A stretch of 64,000 nt of DNA from an uncultured Coriobacteriaceae bacterium (lineage in GTDB: Bacteria; Actinomycetota; Coriobacteriia; Coriobacteriales; Eggerthellaceae), in assembly GCA_902768975.1 (NCBI GenBank), contig CACXMZ010000001.1, positions 1 to 64,000 of the forward strand, written 5' to 3'. The translations under genes were made by a program, and so were the position numbers. Below, piece after piece: positions 17,020 through 24,213 of this stretch. The notes beneath the pieces were generated by a model. It ran no database searches and was not told the origin of the DNA. It was given only the letters and a program-made list of their open reading frames with translations. How positions within the stretch are numbered: the stretch's first letter is position 1; each line of letters begins with the position of its first letter.

Positions 17020-18693
17020 TTACTTCTTGACAATGTCCTGATAGACAGGAACTGTCTTCCAGTTCACTACCACATTGTCGACATGTTCTGAATAACCACC
17101 AAGAGCATTCTGGCCCCACAGCGGAATGGCAGGAAGGTCCCTCATAAGGATTTCCTGAGCCTTGGCATAGCCTTCGGTGCGAGCCGCTTCATCCTGCTGG
17201 CTGCGTGCTTCAAGGAGCACTTTTTCGAATTCAGGATTGTTATAACGCGAGTCGTTTGCACCAGCATTGAGGCGGTAGATTGGGCCCATGAAGTTGTAGG
17301 CTGAAGGATAGTCAGCCTGCCAGCCACCACGCAGGGCTGATTTCATCGTGCCGTTAGTAGCGTCGTTGCGCAGTTCAGAGAACTGAGCATAGGCTTCGGG
17401 TTCGGCACTAATTTCAAGCGTCTGGCCAACTTGGTTCAGCACAGCTTCGACCCATTCTTTATGGGCGCTTGAGTCGGCATTGTAGGCAATCTTAAAGGTG
17501 GAGTTGCCCCAGTCAGAAATGGCATTTGCCTGTGCCCACAATTCCTTGGCCTTTTCGGGGTTATACTGCAGAACTTCATTGCCTGCAATAGAGTCGGAAT
17601 GACCAGGAATTACCGCAGCAACAAAGTCCGTTGCAGGGGTACGCGTGCCGTTGAAGAGGGTGTCGCAGATTTCCTGGCGGTCGAATGCCATGGAAATGGC
17701 CTGGCGGCGCAGGCGGCCTTCTTCGTCGTCGGCAAAGTGTTCAAGATAATAAGGAATCGTGAAGAACTGGTACACGGCGCCGTCCTGGTTGATGGCACGT
17801 TCGCCCAGGTCGTCCTTGAAGGTTGACATAGCATCGGCCGGAATCGAGTCAAGCACGTCCAAGTTGCCAGCGAGCAAGTCGTTGTAGGCAGCCGAGTCGT
17901 CGGTGTACATCTTAAAGGTGAGGCCTGCGTTCTTTGCAGGAATGTCGCCGTCATATTCGGGGTTAGGAACCAGTTCGATCTTTTCGTTGTGGTCCCAGGC
18001 CTGCAGAACATATGGGCCATTAGAAACAGGCTTCGTGCCCTGTGCTTCCAGTGCTTCTGGGGAATCGAGCGAACCAGTTGGCAGCGGATAGAAGGCGCTA
18101 TAGCCAAGCTGCTTGTCGAATTCTGGGTCAGCTTCATTAAGCGTGATATTGAATTCAGTGTCGGAAACAACTTCCAGGCCAGACAGACCGTCGAAGGTAC
18201 CAACCAGGTTGCCTTCTTCGTCAACTTCGGGGTAGCCTTCAATTGCCATGAAGAATTCGCCAGACAGAGCGCCATTTTCAGGGTTTGCGCCCCAATTCCA
18301 GGCGTCGACAAAGTTCTGTACCGTTAAGGGTGAACCATCGGAAAACTTCTTGCCTTCCTTAATCTTAACGTTCCAGGTCTTACCGTCGTCTGTAGTGGTA
18401 ATAGATTCGGCAATAGCTAGCTTCGTAGAGCCGTCTACGTCATAGCGTGTGAGGCCCTCAAAAATGAGTTCGAGGATATTACCGCCACCAACTTCGTTAA
18501 CCATAGAAGGAATGAGGTTGGTTTGTGGTTCAGTGTTGTAAGCAAGCACAACACCGCCACCGCTTGTAGCGTCACCACTTGCAGCGCCAGCACCTGAAGA
18601 TGCGCCGCCGCCAGCCGGCGAGCAGGCAGCCAGCGACAACGCAAATACGAGCGCGCCGGCAGCAACCAGAACAGCAAAGATTTTCTTTCTCAT
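17020..18693 (-). CDS. oppA: Oligopeptide-binding lipoprotein (OppA-type)
   Basis: 557 residues, the normal size of extracytoplasmic peptide-binding proteins (SBP family 5). It has a lipoprotein signal: basic MRKK, a hydrophobic core and the lipobox LAAC at about residues 21-24, then a Gly/Ser-rich tether. Family features include NTEPQTNLIPSM near the mature N-terminus and the WNVKIKEGKKFSDGSPLTVQNFVDAW signature region. It captures peptides outside the cell and hands them to OppB/OppC. It is the first opp gene, 275 bases downstream of the first Nif11-type peptide gene, so it could take up the products of those genes or nutrient peptides; sequence cannot decide. Confidence 0.94.
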   Translation of the reverse strand: MRKKIFAVLVAAGALVFALSLAACSPAGGGASSGAGAASGDATSGGGVVLAYNTEPQTNLIPSMVNEVGGGNILELIFEGLTRYDVDGSTKLAIAESITTTDDGKTWNVKIKEGKKFSDGSPLTVQNFVDAWNWGANPENGALSGEFFMAIEGYPEVDEEGNLVGTFDGLSGLEVVSDTEFNITLNEADPEFDKQLGYSAFYPLPTGSLDSPEALEAQGTKPVSNGPYVLQAWDHNEKIELVPNPEYDGDIPAKNAGLTFKMYTDDSAAYNDLLAGNLDVLDSIPADAMSTFKDDLGERAINQDGAVYQFFTIPYYLEHFADDEEGRLRRQAISMAFDRQEICDTLFNGTRTPATDFVAAVIPGHSDSIAGNEVLQYNPEKAKELWAQANAISDWGNSTFKIAYNADSSAHKEWVEAVLNQVGQTLEISAEPEAYAQFSELRNDATNGTMKSALRGGWQADYPSAYNFMGPIYRLNAGANDSRYNNPEFEKVLLEARSQQDEAARTEGYAKAQEILMRDLPAIPLWGQNALGGYSEHVDNVVVNWKTVPVYQDIVKK

Positions 18694-18894
18694 ATCATCA
18701 CTCCCAACTTCAATTGATAGCCCTATAAAGCATCAAGAGCTTGTGACATATTTAACCATATTTCGTACTAATTCGCACGTATTACGCACATGACAGAAAA
18801 GCGCACAATATGGTGCTGGGAGACGAACGTACCAGGGGGTTTATCCCCTACGACAATAATTTACATCTATTTGAAGATTTGTGTCCACGCAATA

Positions 18895-18930
18895 GCGCCC
18901 ACTCCGCTCCTTACGATTCGGAATGGGCGC
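18895..18930. repeat. 12-base-pair inverted repeat downstream of the first Nif11-type gene
   Basis: Arms GCGCCCACTCCG and CGGAATGGGCGC (one G-T pair) with a 12-base loop, about 40 bases after the peptide gene stop. No T run follows on the minus strand; CTGATTTTTAA follows on the plus strand. It may be the 3' end structure of the peptide mRNA. Confidence 0.5.
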
Positions 18931-18968
18931 CTGATTTTTAATTACCAGCGTGTTTTAGCAGCGGGCGA

Positions 18969-19163
18969 TTATTCGTACCACTGATTCAGGTGGCAGTCGC
19001 TACGCTCACCGAAGGAATCGCATGACCATCCGCCAGCAACGCCTTCCATTTCTTCGTCAGAAAGCTTATAGCCTTCCTTCTTGGCGAGCTCCAGCAGCTC
19101 TTCAGGAGAGTTGCACGCCATGGCCTTTTCGCGCAGTTCGGGGCTCAAGTCTTTAAAATCCAT
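18969..19163 (-). CDS. Nif11-type leader peptide / RiPP precursor-like peptide 1
   Basis: 64 residues from the ATG at 19163, with AGGAAGG seven bases upstream. The leader MDFKDLSPELREKAMACNSP, then EELLELAKKEGYKLSDEEM, follows the Nif11-type leader family and ends in VAGG, a double-glycine cleavage site at about residues 44-45. The predicted core after GG is 19 residues, WSCDSFGERSDCHLNQWYE, with two cysteines and aromatic ends. Such leaders direct modification and/or export of ribosomal peptides. No lanthionine synthetase, YcaO, radical-SAM maturase or C39-ABC exporter is adjacent, so the core may be disulphide-bonded, modified in trans, or unmodified. A candidate promoter lies at 19226-19255. 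Confidence 0.82.
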   Translation of the reverse strand: MDFKDLSPELREKAMACNSPEELLELAKKEGYKLSDEEMEGVAGGWSCDSFGERSDCHLNQWYE

Positions 19164-19225
19164 AACGTTTCCTTCCTCTTGCAAAGCTGGGGCACAATAG
19201 CTCCAGCATGTTATGCCTTACAACA

Positions 19226-19255
19226 ATTATATGCACATTGCAGACTATCTGTCTT
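19226..19255 (-). promoter_or_regulatory. Candidate promoter for Nif11-type peptide 1
   Basis: On the minus strand TATAAT (19226-19231) lies 18 bases downstream of AAGACA (19250-19255), and about 63 bases upstream of the peptide start. A small hairpin CTGGAGC/GCCCCAG lies in the predicted leader. Confidence 0.45.
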
Positions 19256-19328
19256 ACAAATAGCACACGTTCCAAAACGTCACACTCACACAGGCTTCTT
19301 CAATACTTAGAAGCCAAGCCTCATGGGA

Positions 19329-19508
19329 CTAGTCGCCAATAAGCAGCGCACAGTGGGTACACGACCAGCTTTTGCCACCCGAAACGGCTGCAAGTTCTTC
19401 TTCGGAGAGCTTATAGCCTTCCTTTTTGGCGAGCTCGAGGAGTTCTTCAGGAGTTTTGCATGCCTTCACCTTTTCACGCATTTCGGGGCTGAGGTCTTTG
19501 AAGTCCAT
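19329..19508 (-). CDS. Nif11-type leader peptide / RiPP precursor-like peptide 2
   Basis: 59 residues from the ATG at 19508, with AAGGAAAGG just upstream. The leader MDFKDLSPEMREKVKACKTP, then EELLELAKKEGYKLSEEELAAV, is nearly identical to peptide 1 and ends in SGG. The predicted core is KSWSCTHCALLIGD, 14 residues with a CxxC pair. Both peptides share the triplet WSC close after the double glycine while the rest of the cores differ: conserved leader, diverged core, as expected of paralogous RiPP precursors. It lies 165 bases upstream of peptide 1 and 137 bases downstream of the PrsW-type protease gene, all on the minus strand. Confidence 0.82.
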   Translation of the reverse strand: MDFKDLSPEMREKVKACKTPEELLELAKKEGYKLSEEELAAVSGGKSWSCTHCALLIGD

Positions 19509-19645
19509 AACCTTTCCTTTCAGAAATCTCTTTTCTTGCTGATACTAATACGCTCCATCAAAGCGTTTCATCTCGTACAAAGCTTAGATTAACGCAATTT
19601 ATGCAACAACACGCAATCCACGCGCGTGCCAATAAGTCTTGGTGC

Positions 19646-20428
19646 CTAGGGTTCAATTGGTAGCGCGCAAGACCGTTCGGTGTTTTTCTTGAACTGCCAG
19701 AGAACAGTGAACTGCAAAATAAGCGTTACAAGTGCCATGACTCCTGCATAAACAAGACCGACGCTTTGTACCATTGGATCATCCGGCGCCAGGATGAGAG
19801 GAGTCTTTACCGTCGCAGAGTCATAAAGGGTATGCCAGAGCACCGGCAAAATCAGGCCAAGGGCCAGCCAGCGCCCTGCCCCGGGCTTGCCTGTCTGCTT
19901 GCAGTGCTTGTACATGCCTAAACCAAGACCCATAACGGTGTTTAAAACCATATGCATGGCAAAGAACGGAAGACGCACAAAAGTAAGGACTGCTCCGCCT
20001 TCTGCATTGGGATCGATATAGAGGTATTCCTCCATAATGCAGAAGCCGAGACCAATCGCAGCACCGATGAGGGCGTACTCGTAGACCTTCGCTGGCTTCA
20101 CAATCTTGACTGCGATGAGAATTAAGATGAACTTAACAAACTCTTCCGTAAAACCTGCCAAAAAAAAGCTAGCCAGCAAGGAATTAGCGAAAGCGTTAGG
20201 TGTGAGCTGAAGGAATGTTGCGCCAAAGAGCTTCATTGCTCCACCGTTGAAAAGAAGAGCAAGGCCTGTGGAAAGCAAGGGGGCAATACAACCCAGAGCT
20301 ATAGGAATGACTATCCTCCACCAGGGTTTCATGGGTTGGGGAACTTCGCGCTTATAGGCCCTTATGAAAACGAAGAGACATAGAGCGATTGCGATAAGTG
20401 CCGGTACGTAAGCTAACATGCTAGTCAT
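19646..20428 (-). CDS. PrsW-type intramembrane metalloprotease
   Basis: 260 residues with about seven membrane segments. The three family motifs are present within predicted helices: EEFVK at 95-99, FCIMEE at 129-134 and HMVLNTVMG at 159-167, whose Glu and His residues bind the catalytic zinc. PrsW of Bacillus subtilis cuts an anti-sigma factor; relatives are linked to peptide maturation or immunity. The start has AAAGGA upstream. Its location directly upstream of the two Nif11-type genes makes these peptides, or a protein that senses them, possible substrates; this is inferred from position only. The downstream gap of 137 bases leaves co-transcription uncertain. Confidence 0.85.
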   Translation of the reverse strand: MTSMLAYVPALIAIALCLFVFIRAYKREVPQPMKPWWRIVIPIALGCIAPLLSTGLALLFNGGAMKLFGATFLQLTPNAFANSLLASFFLAGFTEEFVKFILILIAVKIVKPAKVYEYALIGAAIGLGFCIMEEYLYIDPNAEGGAVLTFVRLPFFAMHMVLNTVMGLGLGMYKHCKQTGKPGAGRWLALGLILPVLWHTLYDSATVKTPLILAPDDPMVQSVGLVYAGVMALVTLILQFTVLWQFKKNTERSCALPIEP

Positions 20429-20535
20429 CGGTATTCCTTTCTACTACTGCGTTTAACGTATCTAGCATTATAGTACCGAATCCATTGGTCTCGCGGAGCT
20501 TTTAAGCTTAGGGCAGGTACTGCAAGAAGGCTTGT

Positions 20536-22413
20536 TTAGCGCATTACTTTCTCAAGAATGGTATACGTGTGACGATATTTGTCGTTGCGACCAGAATCTA
20601 AAAGGTCCTTTAGCTCGTCATAAATCTCTTCATCTTCGAAAAACTCGAGCAAAAACGGCGCATAGCGCGTACCGCTCCCGCCCTTCAGCTCTACTATGAA
20701 GTCGTCAAGTTCCTTGCCCTTTTTATATGAACGCCCGACGTTGTCGGTGGCGGCATCAAGGCAGTCTGCACAGGCAACTATGTCAACCACCACGCGGTCT
20801 TTGGCCTTTGCCGGATTATAGGCCTCTGGATATCCGTCCTTTCCGTCATACCAGCGATGATGCCCTAAAGCCACATCAGCATAATCCTTAGTCTTTTCTC
20901 GCATGGAAAGGAACTTTGCTCCCGCTTCAGGATGGCAGCGAATCCAGTCAAATTCCCTGTCATAGAGCGCTCTACCGTAGGTAATAATCGTTTCCACAAT
21001 GAAAAGCTTACCTATATCGTGGCAAGCTGCTGCATGCCAAACATGGTCTGCGACAGCATCGATATCCGGGTATCCTGGCGTATTCGCAAACATCTGTGGA
21101 TGCTTTCTAAAAAGGTGCCTGGCGAGGCATGTGCTCAGGTCTGCCACAGACAAAGAATGAATGTAGGTAGGCGGATGAATAGCTGCAAGAAGTTCCATAC
21201 ACATGGTTTCGAAATCGATGACCCCGTCGATTTCTATGAAATGTTCAAGCAGAAAGGCTAACTCGGTCAAGAGGAAGGACAGGTGCCCCAGCTTGGGCAT
21301 CCTGTGAATATATCTGACGAGCTCTTTATAAAAGGTAGCGAGAGCTCCCTTGTCTTTTTCGGTCAAATTATCAGGGTCGACAGTCAGCATGTACTCAATG
21401 GGAATCGACGTAATGCGCTGCATTTCATCGGCATTGTATCTGCCGCTTCTGGGACTTACCGCCAATTCGATAAGTTTGTCCTGATATGCATCTTTGTCGA
21501 TTTCGCCAACCAAATAGGCGCAGCGCGTGGCTGCAAATTGTATCGTCTCTGTCGAGTTATAGTCCTTAAGGTGCTCGTATTCCCTCTCCCAGATTTCTAG
21601 GAGTTGCTTGGCCTTTTCGTTTATTTCTTCAAGCTGCTCTTGATTGAAGCCGTAACTATTATGAAAGATGGTCATGACGCTAAAATAATGCAGCGTACGG
21701 AACTCGTGATACACCCAGTCGAAGTCTGGCACAAGACTGCGATACTCTGGTATATCTTTCAGCGAAAGGGCACGCCTTAACAGTTGGAGTATGGATTCAG
21801 TAAGGACGGCATCATCGTCGGAAAGCGGGTATTCGAACAATGTTGTGATGTATCTGGAATTGATAAGGACCGCTTCTCTGGCAGAATCTCCTGACACGGT
21901 TTCGAGCATTTCCACTGGCAGGTATTCCAAAATACGATTCGCTGCCCTCAGCCCTTTTTCCTTACACTTAAGCGCAGAATCGGAATATGGATGGACCCTT
22001 CGCACCATGGCAAGATACGCATACGCAGCCATCACGAAGTCATCCAGCGATCTTAAAACGGCTTTTTTATCTTGCTTTCTTTCTGCGTCCTCAAGAAGCC
22101 GACGTGCCACTCGGTATATGAATGGAGTATCCATATTGTCCATGACATATGCGTCAAGGAGGCTTCCTCTTAGATAACGAAGGACCGAAAGTTCCTCTTC
22201 GGAAAGGATGTAGTCGCTTTCCAATACCGGTCTTAGATACACTTCCATTAAATCGGTCTTGACCTGCGCAATGCTTCTAATAATACGGAAGTGAGTCAGA
22301 TACTCTTTTCGGTACGACGTGGCGTCGTAGATATTGACAATTTGTGGTGATGAAAGCTCTCTAATCCAGGTGCTGAGCTCTACATACTTCTCTGCTGCTT
22401 CCCTTAGTAACAA
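20536..22413 (-). CDS. HD-GYP-like phosphodiesterase with helical N-terminal region (paralogue 2)
   Basis: 625 residues from a TTG at 22413 preceded by AAAGGA; a GTG at 22446 would add 11 residues but lacks a ribosome site. Start and length match paralogue 1 (11259-13136) exactly. HD-GYP-like motifs: AACHDIGK (about 463-470), CHPEAGAKFL, GHHRWYDGKDGYP and ADCLDAATDNVGR. Unlike paralogue 1 it keeps the HH pair, so it is the better candidate for an active cyclic-di-GMP phosphodiesterase. The N-terminal half contains the stretch TWIRELSSPQI, shared with its sister. First gene of the long minus-strand run, 107 bases before the PrsW-type gene. Confidence 0.88.
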   Translation of the reverse strand: MLLREAAEKYVELSTWIRELSSPQIVNIYDATSYRKEYLTHFRIIRSIAQVKTDLMEVYLRPVLESDYILSEEELSVLRYLRGSLLDAYVMDNMDTPFIYRVARRLLEDAERKQDKKAVLRSLDDFVMAAYAYLAMVRRVHPYSDSALKCKEKGLRAANRILEYLPVEMLETVSGDSAREAVLINSRYITTLFEYPLSDDDAVLTESILQLLRRALSLKDIPEYRSLVPDFDWVYHEFRTLHYFSVMTIFHNSYGFNQEQLEEINEKAKQLLEIWEREYEHLKDYNSTETIQFAATRCAYLVGEIDKDAYQDKLIELAVSPRSGRYNADEMQRITSIPIEYMLTVDPDNLTEKDKGALATFYKELVRYIHRMPKLGHLSFLLTELAFLLEHFIEIDGVIDFETMCMELLAAIHPPTYIHSLSVADLSTCLARHLFRKHPQMFANTPGYPDIDAVADHVWHAAACHDIGKLFIVETIITYGRALYDREFDWIRCHPEAGAKFLSMREKTKDYADVALGHHRWYDGKDGYPEAYNPAKAKDRVVVDIVACADCLDAATDNVGRSYKKGKELDDFIVELKGGSGTRYAPFLLEFFEDEEIYDELKDLLDSGRNDKYRHTYTILEKVMR

Positions 22414-22539
22414 GTGAGTTCCTTTCAACAAGGTATGAGTACGCAAGCGCTATTTGGCACATTTTTAGTATCATTCTGTGCCCTATTGTAAAGCACTTGG
22501 TATGAATCGCAAATATGGTTCGCTTCAGCATAAAAATGC

Positions 22540-22654
22540 AGGTAGTCGAAGAGACAGCGAGGGTTTGTGAAGTGCTCGAAATTGCCCCGCCTTTGTGCTG
22601 AAGTGTACTTTGGTACACGAGGCGCAAAACAAGGGGCAAGGTCGAGTGCTTCAC
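22540..22654. repeat. Dispersed long-palindrome repeat, copy a
   Basis: Imperfect palindrome at 22567-22654 (about 42-base arms) centred on GTGTAC-TTTG-GTACAC, preceded by the motif GTCGAAGAGACAGCGA (ending 22560) that also precedes copy c. The inner parts CCGCCTTTG and CAAAACAAGGGGCAA match copy b; the outer arms (GTGAAG/CTTCAC) are specific to this copy yet self-complementary. It lies between the HD-GYP paralogue 2 gene and tRNA-Asp. Confidence 0.8.
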
Positions 22655-22671
22655 GAAGCCGCAGCGGCAAC

Positions 22672-22698
22672 AAAAAACCCGTTCGTCAGAACGGGTTT
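22672..22698 (-). terminator. Rho-independent terminator of tRNA-Asp
   Basis: On the minus strand the stem AACCCGTTC / GAACGGGTT with loop TGAC is followed by TTTT. It lies 9 bases after the tRNA 3' end. Confidence 0.85.
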
Positions 22699-22706
22699 GT
22701 ATGCAA

Positions 22707-22783
<77 letters not shown>

Positions 22784-22833
22784 GCTTGTTGGTACTGCTT
22801 TAAAGCAGCTTTGCCATTTTAGCGGTAAAGCAA

Positions 22834-22864
22834 TAAGCGCGCAAGGGGAAACCTTACGCGCTTA
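22834..22864. terminator. Hairpin terminator downstream of nrdB
   Basis: 13-base stem TAAGCGCGCAAGG / CCTTACGCGCTTA (one G-T pair) with loop GGAAA; modest A/T-rich ends on both sides. A larger irregular hairpin (about 22882-22952) lies between it and the nrdB stop. Confidence 0.65.
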
Positions 22865-22958
22865 ATTTCGCCACAATTTTTAAGCCAATTCCCTGCCGTG
22901 CACCCAAGAAAGCGCTGCTTGCACTCCCCCACGCGGCAGAAATAGGGCTGGCAAAATC

Positions 22959-24017
22959 CTAGAGGTCGTCCACCAGGGCCGTCGACTTCGCATACGCGGT
23001 ACTACGTGCTTCGAAGAAGTCGGTCTTTACCATGTTGGCGTCGGCATATTGCGAAACCCAAGCCATATTCGGCGGCTCTTCGATATTGTCTTCAAACAGC
23101 GGCCCATAGCCCAAAGCCGACCAGCGCTGGTTACCCAAGTAGCGAATATAGTCGGTAATCATGTCCTTGGTCAGGCCCTGAATGTCGTCGCCAATAACAT
23201 AGTGACCCCAGGCAATTTCCTGGCGCACGCCTTCTTCAAGCATTTCGCGCAGTTCAGCAACGATTTCTTCGCTGAACAGTTCGGGTTCTTCCTTCTGCAG
23301 TTCGTTCAAGATGTTGCGGAACAGCCACAGGTGCGTGTTTTCGTCGCGGTTGATGTAGCGGATTTCCTGCGCCGACCCGGGCATGCGGCCGTTGCGCGCC
23401 AGGTTGTAGAAGAACATAAAGCCTGAATAGAAGTACACGCCTTCCAGAATGTAATTTGCCATGAGCACTTTCAGGAAGGTTAGCGGACGGCGGTCGTTCA
23501 GGAAGTCGTTGTACAGGTTGCCAATAAAAGTGTTACGCGTAAGCAGGTGTTCGTCGGTCTTCCACTGGAACAAGATGTCGTTGCGCTCTTCTGGCGAACA
23601 GATGGTGTCGAGCATGTAAGAATAGCTCTGCGAATGGATGCCTTCCTGGAAGGTTTGGATGTGCAGGCACAGGTCCACTTCGTTGGCCGAAATGTATTCA
23701 GCGATGTTGGGCAGGTTGGCCGTTTGGATGGAGTCCAAGAACACGAGGAAGGACAGGATCTTGTCGTAGGCCGTGCGTTCCGCTGGCGGCAGGTTCGGGT
23801 AGTCCTTCACGTCCTGGGACAGGTTGATTTCTTCGGGGATCCAGAAGTTGTTCATGGCCTGGCGATACCAGTCGCTCACCCAGGGGTAGCGCATGTTGTT
23901 GAAGTCGTTCAGGTTAGTGGTGTTGCCACCAATCATGCGACGGTCGAGCACGTCCGTGTCGCCTTCGGGATTAAACAAGGGGTTGCGCGTGAGTTCCTTA
24001 TTCAAATCGATGGTCAT
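22959..24017 (-). CDS. nrdB: Class Ia ribonucleotide reductase, beta (radical) subunit
   Basis: 352 residues. It holds the di-iron/tyrosyl radical cofactor that starts reduction of ribonucleoside diphosphates to deoxyribonucleotides. Metal-ligand regions are visible: FLDSIQTANL (Asp), the helix ISANEVDLCLHIQTFQEGIHSQSY (Glu, His and the radical Tyr region), ILEGVYFYSGF (Glu), and INRDENTHLWLF (Glu, His). It is paired with nrdA 194 bases upstream on the same strand; that gap contains a dispersed palindrome repeat, which could influence the ratio of the two subunits. Confidence 0.93.
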   Translation of the reverse strand: MTIDLNKELTRNPLFNPEGDTDVLDRRMIGGNTTNLNDFNNMRYPWVSDWYRQAMNNFWIPEEINLSQDVKDYPNLPPAERTAYDKILSFLVFLDSIQTANLPNIAEYISANEVDLCLHIQTFQEGIHSQSYSYMLDTICSPEERNDILFQWKTDEHLLTRNTFIGNLYNDFLNDRRPLTFLKVLMANYILEGVYFYSGFMFFYNLARNGRMPGSAQEIRYINRDENTHLWLFRNILNELQKEEPELFSEEIVAELREMLEEGVRQEIAWGHYVIGDDIQGLTKDMITDYIRYLGNQRWSALGYGPLFEDNIEEPPNMAWVSQYADANMVKTDFFEARSTAYAKSTALVDDL

Positions 24018-24074
24018 TTCTGTTCCTTTCCTCTCTACTTTTTAAACTCATTGGTCCGATAAAGTCAGTGAGCA

Positions 24075-24170
24075 TTGGTTCTAGTGCTTTGGATTGCCCC
24101 GCCTTTGGCCTGAAGTGTACTTTGGTACACGAAGGACAAAACAAGGGGCAAGATGAAGTGCTAGAACCAA
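24075..24170. repeat. Dispersed long-palindrome repeat, copy b
   Basis: Imperfect palindrome with terminal arms TTGGTTCTAG / CTAGAACCAA and the shared centre GTGTAC-TTTG-GTACAC. Inner blocks CCCCGCCTTTG and CAAAACAAGGGGCAAG match copy a. It lies in the nrdA-nrdB intergenic space and lacks the GTCGAAGAGACAGCGA motif. Confidence 0.8.
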
Positions 24171-24184
24171 GCGCAACGTCGACC

Positions 24185-24213
24185 AGTTTCGTCGTTCGTA
24201 GAACGACGAAACT
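24185..24213. repeat. Perfect hairpin overlapping the nrdA stop codon
   Basis: 13-base perfect arms AGTTTCGTCGTTC / GAACGACGAAACT with a 3-base loop. The second arm includes two bases of the nrdA stop. No T run follows, so mRNA protection is more likely than full termination. Confidence 0.65.
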
